A DNA stretch of 64,000 bases. Origin: Hydractinia symbiolongicarpus (Eukaryota; Cnidaria; Hydrozoa; Anthoathecata; Hydractiniidae). The stretch lies in NCBI RefSeq assembly GCF_029227915.1, contig NC_079882.1, forward strand, positions 25,797,001 to 25,861,000, in the 5' to 3' direction. The translations under genes and the position numbers were made by a program. The notes under the pieces are model-generated. The model had not been told where the DNA came from, ran no database searches, and was given only the letters and a program-made list of their open reading frames with translations. Positions 12,153 to 25,900 of this stretch are shown here, piece by piece; within the stretch, counting starts at the first letter, position 1; each line of letters opens with the position of its first letter.

Positions 12153-12743
12153 ATGGAATCTATCAAAGTCAAAGTTATCATTGTGATAAGTGGTAAACGA
12201 AAGAGTGGAAAAGATTTCTTAGCTGACAACATCATTAATACACTAGGATCGGATAAATGTACAATTATTCGTCTATCGTCTCCAATAAAACAACACTTTT
12301 CCGTAAAATATAACATGGAGTTGACCAAAATGCTAAGCTCATCCACTTACAAAGAAACTATTCGAAAAGAAATGATTGCATGGGGTGAAGAACAACGCAA
12401 AGTGGATCCTGGTGTATTTTGCAGAATGATTACAGAGGAAGCCTTATTATCACAAAATAAAGTTTGGATTGTTAGTGATGCAAGACGCCTTTCAGATGTA
12501 GAATATTTCCGAAGTTATGCAACTGAAAACAATGTAAAGTGTTATTGTGTAAGATTATTTGCAAATAATGAAACGAGAACACAGCGTAACTGGAAGTTTA
12601 CTAGCGGTGTTGATAATGCTGAATCGGAATGTGGACTTGATACTTACAACCAATGGGATTTTGTGTATAGTAATAGTACAAATAATAATTTCATGGGGGA
12701 TATTAAGACATTGTGCAATTTTATTTCTGAGAAAATATCTTAA
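12153..12743 (+). CDS. PMVK: Phosphomevalonate kinase, copy 2 (tandem duplicate)
   Basis: Single-exon 196-residue protein, collinear over its whole length with copy 1 and roughly 55-60% identical by eye. All family motifs are kept: P-loop 'ISGKRKSGKDF', 'DPGVFCRMI', 'VWIVSDARRLSDVEYF', lid 'NETRTQRNW' and 'ESECGLD'. Both copies are intact, so this is an old duplication under constraint rather than a decaying copy. Differences cluster in the lid (copy 1 'DDETRRLRGWRF', copy 2 'NNETRTQRNWKF') and C-terminus. Whether the two differ in location or tissue cannot be seen here; no mitochondrial or peroxisomal signal is obvious in either. Confidence 0.9.
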   Translation: MESIKVKVIIVISGKRKSGKDFLADNIINTLGSDKCTIIRLSSPIKQHFSVKYNMELTKMLSSSTYKETIRKEMIAWGEEQRKVDPGVFCRMITEEALLSQNKVWIVSDARRLSDVEYFRSYATENNVKCYCVRLFANNETRTQRNWKFTSGVDNAESECGLDTYNQWDFVYSNSTNNNFMGDIKTLCNFISEKIS

Positions 12744-12921
12744 GCATATATATTGTGACAATCTTAGTATTTTGCATTCTTTTTTACTGCAAAAAACAGA
12801 AGAATTTAGATATATATTTTCTGAATTTTCTGTAACTTTATTTTACTGTGCATCCAGGGAGCATAAAATACTTCACATATTAATTCCTTCACTTTTTTAG
12901 ATATTACTGATGTAAGAAAAC

Positions 12922-15900
12922 ATGGTTCATATTGAAAAGTTTGAGCTGTTTACTTCTCCTGACAAAGGGAGAGGTATAAGAGCAACACACGATTTAACAG
13001 CTGGTGAAGAAGTGTTTGTTGAAAAGCCTCTAGTCTATACATTGACAGGTCATAATTACAGAGGTCGCAGGTGCGATTTTTGTTTTGCTGAGCCAGAAGA
13101 GTTACAAAAATGCTCGAAATGTAAATTTGTATTCTACTGTGGTCGCAATTGCCAACTTGGAGATTGGCCAGTCCATAAAAAAGAGTGCAAATGTTTGTTG
13201 AAGGTGTCACCCAAACAACCTCCAGATATATGTAGACTTGTCAGCCATATATGCTTTAAGTACTATTGGAATAAAGGTGAAAATGATGTGTCAGGTCGCA
13301 GTGACATTGAAAACTTGATAGGAAATCGAGATCATATAACTAATTCAAGGAAGGAAGCTTTCTTTACATTTGGTGCAGTTTTGTTTGAGTATTTGAAAGA
13401 TTGTCCGTTAAAACTTAAGGAAGCTGATATTTATGGGTTGTTGTGCAGAATATCCTGTAACAGCTTTACTATTACTAATTCAGAACTAAACTCTTTAGGT
13501 AATGTAGCTTTCTTAATTTAATTACCTCATAGTCAAATGTAAAATAAATACTGCAGGAAAACATGCATGGTTACCCAACCATAACATTATATATATATAT
13601 TTATTTGTAACAACATACATTCTCAAAATATCTTGTTCCTATGTGGATTTCTCTTTTCTCAAAAAAGAAAAAAAACTTAGGTTTTCCAAATATCTGGGTG
13701 AGAAGTGACATTGGTCGAAAATATTTTATAACTAGTTGTTAGCCTATAGAAAATCCATGGAATTCACACATTGTGGCAAAGTTGATATAAATATACCTAT
13801 CACATTTGTTATTTGTAGTTTAAAGATTTTGTGTGTGGTTAGCATGACTTGCTTTTTGCCAACAGACAAAATACGGCTATTATTATAGAGATTACCCATT
13901 ATAACCTTTGGTATACGATTTCAGTGTTCAAAATTTCAAAATTTTAATTTTTTTATGACTAATTAAACTTCATTGCTCTAACATGGGCTAGTGTAATATA
14001 CAGCTATTATCTGAAATGTATGGCATTATTGTCATCAGTTCTCCCTTTTATTCAGACTTTTATAGGTAAATAACCACGTTATAATAATTCATTTTAGGCA
14101 CTGGTGTTTACAAGACTGCTTCTTTTATCAATCATTCCTGTGATCCTAACTGCATTGCTTTATTCAATGGTCCTGATATATCTATTCGATGTATTAAAAA
14201 CATTGCATCTGGAGAAGAGCTTTTAATGGGATATGTCAACACTTTGGCGCCAACAGAGTTACGAAAGGCGGAACTCTTAGAAGGATACATGTTTACTTGT
14301 ACCTGTGATGTTTGTTCTGGTAAACAGTTAAATGACTTCTTGATGAAGAGTATAAAATGTCAATCACCGTGTACATGTTATCAGTCATTAGTTGAAATAT
14401 CAGGTTGTTATTTTTGTTATTTTTAATGCTTTTTTTTCTCGCAAGCTTGTCTATAATTTTCTCCAGTTGCAATTTGCTTCTTGAATGTCAAAAAAACTAC
14501 TTCTAAGAAAAAGCATTTTAGGGCCAACGTATATCTGTTTTATATTAGGTTCTCCTTCACCGAAAGTGTGTTCCTGCAAAAAAAATTGTATTTCTGATGA
14601 AGATTTTATAAAAGTTGCTAGCATTTGCTCTGATGAGCTAGAAGCTTTATACAATGATATCAAAGTTATACCCACCCATGAGCAACAGAAAAAACTTGAG
14701 ACATTGATCAAAAGAGGAGAAAAGTTACTTGGTCCATTAAATATATCATTGGTTCGTTGTTATGAAGTAGCAATGGACGGCTGTTTGGAACAAGGATTGT
14801 GGCAAAAAGCTTTAGATTACAGCAAAAAGCTAGAAAAGCCATATCAAATGTATTTGTCCAAATATCACCCAACCATCGGATTGCACTGTTTCAAACAAGG
14901 TGTGATTTATTTATACTTATCACATAGCTAAGTTTTTCTCACACTCTGTTTAGTTAATCTTCACGAAATACATATATGTTAATGTTCTACCAAGAAACAA
15001 ATGCAATTTTTTAATTATACAGTGCGAAAAGCTGTTATTTTTCTAGGGTTGGTGGAAATGCCTTGCAAAACTCTTATGTTTTTTCCTGATTTGTTGAGAA
15101 GAGTTATTGTTTTCTTGAAAAATTGGAAATTTTCCAAGAAAAACATTATTTTTATAAAACAAACATAAATTCACAGTTCAATTATCCTTTTGTTCAGATA
15201 TAGTCATTAAAGAGTCATTAAGGAGCCAGTGCTCTCTACCAGTTTAATTCACGTGTGACTTAGGAGAGATTTATAACACATTGAGGAGTCTTGGGTTTAA
15301 TTTGATTATTCAAGATGAGGAAATTTATCATGAATTAAATTACACGATCACTACATTATCTTTTGCAACTTCAGAACCATGACTGAAATTCAACAAAAAT
15401 CTACCGAGTATGTCAAGTACAATGATTTATTGTTTATATCATAAATGAGTTATCTCGTTTGTTCTGAAAAAGTATTGTCATATCTTTTTTGTTTAATAAT
15501 TCTTCTATATTTCACTGTTCGTAAAATATGTAAACGAGAACTACCACATAATAGCATAACATTTTATCTGATAAGTATAGCTTATTTGTACTAATTTCCA
15601 TGTGTACTTAATCGCGCACATAATAAGTTCATGCATGAAAAAATTATGTACAGTTTTTCATAGATTGCATTAATTTTTTTTGGAAAGAAATGTAAAAGAA
15701 TAATAATACTCCCTCTTCAAAAAAACAGTTTAAAGCTGATGTGAACAAATCGAAATTGTCTTTAACATTCTTTTTTACTATTTTAGTATACCTTTGATTC
15801 TGTCATTACTGCGTGTGTTTCTGTTAAACATGCTTGGCCTTTATTGCCTTCCAAACAACATAATAAGTCAGCAAAAGGACAAAAAATAATACTGTAGTTT

Positions 15901-16219
15901 TATAGATTTTTGTCCTCTTTGATATACTTTCTTTTTGCCTTTTATTAGTTTTATTTACCCTTACATATCTTTTTTTAGTGTTAAAAATAATTCTGATTCA
16001 ATTGTGATTATAATTCTAGGAAAACTTGAAATGCAAATCGATAATGTTAGAGAAGCCATTGCAAGCTTTCAGAAAGCAGAAAAGGTTTTAAAAATTTCAC
16101 ATGGAAGTAATCATGAGTTGTTGCAGATGTTGCGTACATCTCTTGCAGAAGCATCTCAAGAAATGGTTGAGCGTCAAAATTATGAGATCATTGAGCGGAT
16201 GTACAATGGAGAAGAGTAG
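12922..16219 (+). CDS. SMYD3: SMYD3-like SET/MYND lysine methyltransferase
   Basis: Four exons join in one frame: 12922-13498, 14098-14403, 14549-14899, 16020-16219 (stop TAG), giving 477 residues. SMYD3-type enzymes methylate lysines on histones and cytoplasmic kinases. Order seen: N-terminal SET part ('GRGIRATHDLTAGEEVFVEKP', residues 16-36), MYND zinc finger inserted at about 51-89 (CDFC...CSKC...YC...CQ..DW..HK.EC), catalytic SET core 'NHSCDPNC' and 'GEELLMGY' in exon 2, post-SET cysteines 'FTCTCDVC', then a TPR-like helical C-domain ending with 'ISHGSNHELL', the counterpart of SMYD3 'VTHGREHSLI'. SMYD2 is the main alternative. Start: first Met after an acceptor ending at 12900. Introns are 599, 145 and 1120 bases. 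Confidence 0.86.
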
Positions 16220-16952
16220 ATTTGTAACTTATGTAAAAAAAGTGTGTATATTTTTGAAGTTAACGCTAAGAAGTTTTTTTGTGACATTGTAAATGCAACT
16301 GACAGTTTAAATTCTTAAAGATTGACTTTTCGTATCTTTTTACTTTTTCCAAAACAAATATTTCCTTTTGGAAAAAAGCTTCTTATGTTATGTTCCTTGT
16401 TTGTAGTATATTTTTTTTATTCATTGCAAAAAAAAAATTAGATACTTTATGTGCTATGAACTCTAAGTGATGTTATTTCAGGTTTCATAAGCTTTGATTT
16501 TGCTTAGAATAGAATATTTCGTTATTTTTTTGTCATGATTTACTATCTAGGAAATTTTGTAAATATTTTTTGTTTTTTAGATAATTCTTTTTTTTTGGTT
16601 AGAGAGTTTTCTGTTTCTTTACAATTTATGGAAATAGTTAGCCACTGTATTTTGTAACAAATTGTCGATGAGCTGATTTTTTATGAATGACAAACCAATC
16701 AGAATAGTAAATAGGAATAGTAAAAAATATTGATTATTAACTTACTAAAATAGAAAATTTTATTTCCTCGTTAGCTTACTAAAATCAAGATCCCAAATAA
16801 CTCCCATAAATGCTAAAATTTTTGCTACAATTCTACCACCTTGATTTTAGGATGAAGCGTTTGTTTCACTTCTGTTTCAAGCTGCAGTCTATTTATATAA
16901 ATATTTTGTGTAATATTTTTATGTTATAGTTTATTATAATTATGTTTTTCAT
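16220..16952. other. Intergenic, AT-rich
   Basis: Between the SMYD3-like gene and the CCDC57-like gene. T-rich tracts only; no reading frame worth reporting. A possible acceptor (ttttatgttatag, AG at 16928-16929) precedes the CCDC57 ATG by 23 bases. Confidence 0.5.
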
Positions 16953-19900
16953 ATGAATACCAATGACAAAACCAACCGAAGTAAGCTGAATCTACTTATC
17001 ACTGAAAAAGAGCAGGAATGGAGGGTTTTGTTGCAGCAACAAATGGAATCGTTAACAAAGGAATTGGCTGAGAAGGACGAGAAAGTGAATCTTGAAAAGC
17101 TGCGTTTTCGAAAATTAAAAGAGGATTTTGAATACAACTTGAATTTATTGGCAGAGCGTGACAAAGAACTGGCACGCTATGATGAACTTTTTCAGCAGTT
17201 AAAAGCGCGTGATTTGTTTCGTGAAGCGGAAGTTAGCGAGATGAAAATAAAAGTGGCGGATGCTGAGTCAAAGTATAAACAATTGGAGATGGAACATGTT
17301 GAAACACAGAAACATTATCAGTGGGTAAGTTTTTATCATAAATATCTGTGGTAATGCTTGCAATGCAAGGACAAATTCCTGAAATATTATTCATTAGCCA
17401 GTGGAGAAATCCTCGGAAATTTCATCATTGCTCGCAGCTGCAATCTTCGGCTTTCAGGCAGAAAGTGTATTTTAAATATATTAAAATCAAGACACAAAGT
17501 ATTAATTATAAAAAAAAACTGTTTATTTCAGAGGTTAAAAGAATACCAGAATGAAATGAATAATTATATGTCAAAAAAAAATTCTGAAGTTGAAGTTGAA
17601 AGAAATGAATATCAGGACTTAAAGCGGAAACTTCAACAAGAACTCAGGTTGGTTCTCTCCTTCTGTTTCATTTCTGTGTGTTGGTTTCTTCAACCGAAAT
17701 AATGTATGATGTACTTTCCCTTTTTTGTTTTTTAAAACAGAGAAGTCGAAGATAATAACAGTTATGAAAAGCAAATGGCGATGAATGAACTCAATGATAA
17801 ATTCAAGCAGAGAGAGCAAGAATATCAACTCAATTTAGATAAAAAGGATACTGAAGTACATTCCTATCAACTTAAGGTAACTACCAAATTGTTAGCTGAA
17901 TTAGACCGGCATAAAGGGATTTTGATAACTTTGCTTCAAAACTAAGTTGCAGGAACTGTGAGAATAAATTTGTTATTTTACTTACCTTATCACCTTACAA
18001 AAACTTTCTTTCTTATTGTTTCAGGTTAAAATGCTGTCCAAGGAACTTGAGATAGTTCAAGCAGCTAGTACACAAGCAGTTGAAAATCTTGACAGTAACA
18101 AAAAATCAGCCTTGACACTACAAAAGAAAATGAAAGAGATGGAGTGGGAATTAACCGATGTTAAAAATATGAAAGATATCGAAATTCAAGAACTAAGAGT
18201 ACAACTCAAAGAATTCGAAAAGCAAGCGTGTATTAAAGAAGAGGAGTATAATCGCAAGTATGTTGCTGTTTTGTCTCTGACCATTTTTAATTTATCAATC
18301 TTTTGTTGTTATAATAATAACGTTTATCTTAATTCATGAAATGTTCACAGACATATATTTTTTGACCGAAGCCCTGCACGAAAATCGGTTGGAATATTTC
18401 TCTCCAAAAGATGCGTGAAAATGAGATTCAGCGAAACTTAAAAAAAATAAGTAATGAGATTTAGACGTTCAATTTTGATTTTTATCATTGTTGAAGCTTT
18501 TGAGCGTCAATCAGTTGTGCAATGTAATCCGTTTTTAAAAATATAAAATGATAAAAACTATTTAATTTTAAAAAGTGTGCAATGAATTGTGGTGTACAGC
18601 CTATAAAGAATACATAAAAATTAAATGTGCACTAAACCTTAATGTGAATATTAAATTTGCGAAAAGAAAAAGATGCGCAAGATTAAACCTGCACTGAAAG
18701 TTATTGAATCAAGGTTATGTTAAAAGTGTGGGCGAGATTTATGTTATGTAGGCAAGCTTTTCGAAATTGTAACAATAAAAGTACCTCAAGAAAAAATGAG
18801 CATGATAAGAAACATATGGATTTTACTTTGGGGCATAGGATTACAGACATAATTATATATCACTTTGTTTTATAAATTCGAAATAAGATTTAAAAATATT
18901 AGCCAGGGTTTGATTTGTAGGTGATATGATCCTAGTAATGTTAAGTTGCCAAAAGGCATGGTGCTTCATTTATATTTGTAATCATCGGATTTACAAAAGT
19001 CTTTCTTTTCTTCTTTGCAACTGATAGAAAAAGCAGTATTTTATGCTGCAGAAATCTATAGTCTAATCCCATCTGGATTTAGTCATAATTATTTTAAACT
19101 TGGAGATAATGTAGTTGAAAAAGAGGATGTAAAAAAAGTAGGGACTGCAATTTAACATTTTCATTTGACAGGGTGCCTGCATTTCTTTGAAAAAGTTCCT
19201 GACCTATCCACCACGAAAATCTTAAAAACCCTAAAATATGAATACTTCCGAAAATAGTTCTTTCTTGTTAATGAAACATTTCCTCATAGAAAATGTTGTA
19301 TTTGCATTTTTATAAATAATTAACTTCCCATAAGTTTAAATGTTAAACATTGGTTTTTCTTGCTACGTGCCTACTTATTTTTTATGTGTCTGCATGCTTG
19401 AAACCTTGACGTATCACAAAAACATGTGGAAAATGGTGAAAAACCTTGAAAACCTTGAAATTGTTTAAAAAAATTACCAGACACCATATTAGAAAATAAG
19501 TATTTAACATGAAACGGTATACCATGGTGTCCTAGGCTATTCCCCTCGCAAAAAAAAGGAAGTTGTATACACCTAAATCTTATTGTTTTGTGCCATTGTT
19601 ATCGTTGTTTTTATTTTTTTAAATGTACATATATTTTTTATTCCAGGATGCATGAATTTGAGCGACATTTGAATGAGCGAGAAAGTATCATGGAATCTTT
19701 GAAAATAGCCGCAAGTGAGTCTGAAAATAAATTACGTAAAGAAGTGGTACTGCTACAACAAAAGCTTGAAGAGAAAGATATAAGCCTCAAAAGATTACAG
19801 TGGAATACTACAGACCAATTAAAGACAAAAAATGATGAGGTTAACAGGTATAGAAACCTGTTCTTTTATATCATACATGTATTTTATGGTAGTTGCGTAT

Positions 19901-22900
19901 TGATTGTGTCTTATTGAATTAGATCATGCATTTTTCTGATACGCTAGTATTTAAAAAACGTTTCACATTTCTGGCAATGGTCAAAATTAGTTACATCTTC
20001 TTTATTGATACCCGTATTTTTTTCAAAATGGCAGCCAAATTCGTACTCTGTTCGATGGATGCATAAAATAGTCGGATATGTCTGACGGTAAATATCTGAT
20101 AACCAGAATATGTTCGAACCTGTGGATTTTTTCCATGGACTAAAAACTAGTGTACCATATAAAACAAAATGATGACAACTGCACAAATAAAAATTCAATT
20201 ACCTACCGATTCAAACCTAGTGTTCTTGCCTTTGTTCTCACTTGAATTTCCAATTTTGCTGCTATTAATTGCTAGTTTATTAGGTGTTAAGCATGTTCTT
20301 TTATATTTAAATAAAACTTGCTCAGTCTTTAAGAAAAAATTTGGGGGCAAAATCTCAGTAAATAAGTATTTTTTTGTCTACCGAGATCTGAAGTGCATAT
20401 GCTTGAGATCTTGGTAGGCAAGGAGTTCATTTCTCCATAATAAGAATTTTTTTGGCAACCATAATGAAGTATTCCACCAACAATAGATTTTCATTGGCTG
20501 AATTTTTTTCACCTTGGGGAGATGTTTTGTCACTTTAGGCACACGAACAGAAAGTAATTGTAATGGTGTTGAAACTTCTTCATTTTCAAGAAAATATTTT
20601 TTGGCTTAGTAAAGGTCATTATGGTTTTTTGGAGAACAGCTGAGAGTTAGAACGTAAAACTTGGTCAGTAGTTAGTTTCATCTTACCTCAAAAAAAATTG
20701 TAAAAAAAGAATCCGCTATGACGTCATCGCTTTCAGCAGATGAAAGGCGTTACATTTCTCAAATTTTGGTCTGGCCTGTTTCTTGCACCAATTAATAAAT
20801 ACTTTATACATTTCACCAAAGATTCAAGTTATATATAAAAATTTATAATGGCGTGTTATGAGATAAAGAATGAGATTTCTGATAGTTTACCCCCTGAAAA
20901 GTAGTAACATGGATTCATTAAATGACATTAGGTTTTGGCAGACAGCAATCGCATTGACTGTGGTTGTCAGATGTAGCTTTTTAACTTTTACGTATTTCCA
21001 TTGTTTATTTTGCATTTATTTTGACGTTCCATAGATGTAAAGAAGCTGTTTCTGAATTGGAATTGAAACTGAAGCAAGAGCACGAATCAATCAGTAAAAC
21101 AATTGTTGCCCGTGATTTAGAAGTTGAAACCTTACGTTCCTCTGAGGACCAGTTTCGTCGAGAAATAGCCAGGCTAAAGGGCGATGTTGATAGGTAAATA
21201 TGGATGAACATGTGACAGTCATAAAATGCTAAACCAAAGTTATAAATTTCTTTGATTTTGTTTTTGATTTTCCATATATCTTTTTCTACAATGACTGTGT
21301 AAAAACTTATTATAACAAGTTTTTATTTTAGATATAAAAATGATTTGGCTGCTGGCATGGAACGTGAAAAACTTCTCGAGAGCGCAAAGACTCAGTTGGA
21401 GATGGATTGGAGAAAACGTTTTGAAAATAAAGAGAGTGAACTGTATCAAAGAAACGAAGATTTGATACGGAACTTAACAAACAGCAAAACAGAGGTATGT
21501 CTGTTGAAGTTATTTCTGTGTGATCTTATTAATCGTTTGCTTGATACTTCAATAATATATTCAATAGTCATATATTTTGTCTTTTCTCGTGTATTAATTG
21601 AGATTCTGTTGGCTATTCTGCAGTGAAAAATGACTCAACAGCTTCACAGTCTATTGCGCATTCTATATTATTTCAGACAGTGGCAAAACATTTTTTCATT
21701 TTAATGATTAGAACCTCGCTTTTTTATCATTCATACTACATAACATTGCGTTATAGAAACGTATCTAATACAGCTTACCGATTTTAAGCGATAGGTATTT
21801 AGTATAGAGATCATGCAGAAAACATTGTTTATAGTATCGAAAGCCTATCCCATGTGATATTTGTATTTACGCACAAAACTTTTGGTATATTGTCGACGTT
21901 CCCATAGTTTCCGTAATGCTGAAAATGTAAAGTCGTTGTTCTTGGTACACACTTGAAGTTGAAACACCCCCTAAGTGTTTTCATGCGGTGCAATTTTTTT
22001 TCCATTTTCATTTTTCATCATCATTCTCGACTTAACGTTCGTTTTCCATACTAGCATCAGTTAAGCGGGCATATTAATGACATTCCTCCCTTAATTGGGC
22101 AAGGGAGCAAAATTTTACAGTTTTTAGGAGAAAGTCCAGAAGTAGACCGAGAAAAACAAGACAGGCGGTAAAAAGGACAGACTGGGAATTTTAGTTTTAG
22201 AACTAAAAGATTATATCAAATTCTTTTTACTTTTTAAGAATTATGTTTTTTACTGTTAGGCGTTATCTCAAGTGAAACAAAAAGATGTTGAGCTGGCGCA
22301 GAGAGATCAGCTAATCAGATTGTTGCAAGCAGATAAAAATAAAGCTGTAAAGTTCTTCGAAAATAACAAAATAAATTACAAAGGCTTGTTTATGAATAGT
22401 CTAACAGACGAAGGTAAGACTTTTTTCAATTATTAACATTTAGCAAGTTCTTGAAGCTTATTGATGAGTAGTGTTACATGGAGTCAAGTAATTCCTGGCT
22501 TTCTACAAAACCATGCTAACTTTGTTATAATTATAAGGACATATTGTTTTAAAAAAAACGTTTAGAAGGCAATAGTTTGTCATTTTAGACTTTTTTGATT
22601 TAGATTCTACAGAAAGTGATATGCAAATGCAAAATAAACAACTAAAAGAAGTTATAAAAGAAATGAGGACGGAAATGGAAATGCTGACTCAGCAGATGAA
22701 TAGTCGCACTTCTACTCCGGATCCACAAAGTAAATCAAAAAATACTGGTAAGAATGACTTTTTCATATTTTTCTGATAATCTCTGAACGAGAGTTGCTTT
22801 TACAAACTATTGATTTTTCTTCCTGTAAATTAGACAATAAGGTATTCTTAAAAAAAACCGAATCAAATCTAACTTTTGTGTAATGCGTTTTTTGTTTTTG

Positions 22901-25900
22901 TTTTGCAATTAGATTTTTCTTTTTCTCTTTTGAGCATGTTTTATGAATTTTTTTTCTTAGATTACACAAGAGATCTTGAAAACGAAATCCAACAACTAAA
23001 AACTTCAAATCGCGAGCTGCGTAATAAGTTAGAGGATGTTGCGAAGGAAACTAAGCCACCACATGGAAGGTCTACGCCAACTCTATCTGATCCTGGTGTG
23101 AAAAGCCATGTAAAGGAACTTAATGATACCATAGGTGAGCATATTTTGTTGTTGATTTCAATCGTAAAACTTTTCTAGATATTTTGACGAAGAGAAATAT
23201 CTTACCATTGTTTCCTTGAAATGTCTAACAAACTTTATTCATAGCAAACATTACCTGAAGTCACTATGTTTTATTTCTTTCGCTTGTTTTGTTTGTTTTT
23301 GTTTTCGTTCTTTTGCACTTCCCCAATGTTAGTAACCACGGTTACCTGTCATAACATAAACAAGTCCTTCACCATGAAAGGACAAAAATTTAGTGTAGCC
23401 AGCATTTAGTTTTCAGCGTAGTTTTTATGTGCTTCAACTTGAATTTGCTGATTTAGGATCATTATAGTAAAACCACTCCTAGGGTCGGCTTAACCCAGCA
23501 TTGTTTAAGTCGTTGGGCTGAAATAAAAGTTGCTCATTTATAGTAAGTTTAAGTCATGTTCGATGTTAACTGCTCCTAATTGCAAGGTAGCCAGCGATCT
23601 CGAAAGCCAGGGGATATGAAACCTGGATGAAAAACTTTTTTGCAAATCTTGAGAAATTTCGTATAAAACTGACTGTGATTTACGATTTTTTTGCTGTGTA
23701 GTTCTTTTCACCTTCATTCAGGGCATCTACGTAACGAAAAAGTTCAATTAACTGCGTTAGTTACTTCCAAGCAAGCGAACATCAAACACTTGATGGATAA
23801 GATGGTAACACTTGAACAAGACAAGTCGCAATTGGATGTTGTCATAGAAAGCTTAAAGTATGACCTGTCTTCAAAAACTAAAACGTACGATCAAAACGTT
23901 CAATCAATGAAACATAGAATATCCGAGTTGGAATTACAACTTCAACAAGCTAGATCAGAAGCCGGAATCTACTACAAAAATGTTGTCGAAAGAAACCTGG
24001 ATGCTACTCAAGTCTCCAATAAGGTTAGCATTTAAAGTTAGCTCTGCAGCTTTTGTAACTTGTTTTGATGTTATTTTAAAAAATTTCAGAGAAACTGTTT
24101 TACGAAAAGCTGCTAGACACTGTTTGGGCTTGACTTTGTTAAGTCTATTAGAGGCTGTGAAGGCGATGCTTTTGTTATTCCAAAAAAGTTGGAAAATGTG
24201 CCTTTTTAATTTTAAAGTCTGTAGTTGTGTGATGTCTATACAACTACCCTAAGTGAGGTATTTTTAATATATGAAGTTGCTTTATTTCTAAAAATCAGAT
24301 CAATATACGTAGGCACATACGTGTGATGTGAATAACATTGAAAACATGGATGGTAGTATAGCATGTGGATTTCAAACCTAAGATTTTGACAGCATGATAA
24401 CATACTATATTTTGACTCCCCTGATCTCTTTGTTAAATATTTTGAATCTCCTGTATGTTAGATATTTCGCAGTTTTATCGTGGGATTTTGAGTTAAAACA
24501 TTTACCTTAAATACAGTTTATCAGCGATAGAAGAACGTTTTCTTGAGCGTTTTTATCAAATATAATATATTTAAACTTTCACCTCAAAATTTATCCATTT
24601 TGTAATTTTGGTCTTTGGAAAATTCATATGTAATATACAATATTTGATCCAACGTAACATTTTTTGATATTTCACGTGTAAATATTGTTTTTTGATATCC
24701 TTTGGTTCGTAGTTTCTCACAATAAGCTGAGAAAGTCATTTAGAATGGCCTGGGCGTATTCCTACAATTTTATATATCTGCTTCTTTGTTCAATGCTCTC
24801 ATAGGAACAGCGTTCATTTCTTTCTTTTCGAACCATTGTTTGAACGCAGTTTGTACTACCGCAGACACGTCCATATACGGTGGTTTTTCCTTCACTAATG
24901 GTTTAATATCCACGAACTCTTCTTTTTCTTCCATCTCTTCAACTTCCTCTTCTTCATCGACTACCACTGTTGGATCTTCTGGAAAAACCATACCAATAAC
25001 TTTGGAGCCAATGAGATATTGTGGTTCTGTCAACTCAATGTCCTGTAAGACGAGGAAGAGTAAGAAATAAAAGTAACTTAAACTTTTAATTTAAATACTT
25101 TGCGCATTCAGAATAAAGCCTAATTTCCCTTCATTAAATTTCCTCCACCCATCAGTTGTTTAAGATCTGTGGTTTAAACATGCGCATCGCAAATTCTTCG
25201 CAAGCTGGAAATTGTTGGTGATCGCAAAAAAAGGTTAAAACTGTTTTCAAACCTGTAGATCGCGGGCTAGCTAACTTGATAGACCGACCAGATCAAGAGT
25301 TCTCGGTTTTTTTCATTCCACAATAAAAATTGATCGCCAAAGGAAATTCGACGAATGGAAATTAGGCGTAACACTGCTCTTAACAGGACTGTATACCTTT
25401 ATAATTTCGTTCTAGTTAGGTAGTGTATTTTTATTAGCAATCAGAGCGCATGCGCCGATTATCAGGTTCACCGTCCTTAACATTATGAATTCCTATAAGA
25501 GCAGTAAGTAATTTTTTACCTCAGATTGTACCTCGCCTATGCTTTGCCAAATGAAGTCTTCATCGTCTTTTAACAACTCATAACAGTCGTTTGAAACAAC
25601 AATTTTATCGTGAGGCGTGTAGTGAGTTAAAGCACGGACATAATCCATGGTTGTACCTAATATGTTGTACACGGGTATTTTATTACCAACCATCACTCCA
25701 GTTGCAGGTCCTAGTAAGTTAACCATCGTTAAAAAAACCAACTGAGTTATAGTAAGTTAACCATCGTTAAAAAAAACCAACTGAGTTACCGTTGTATATT
25801 ATTTAGAAAATTGGGGAAATAGCCCAAAATATTGTAAACAGTTGTGAATAATTCAGAAACTACTGAGAGATTATATCGAAGTTTGATTTGATTTTTTTAC

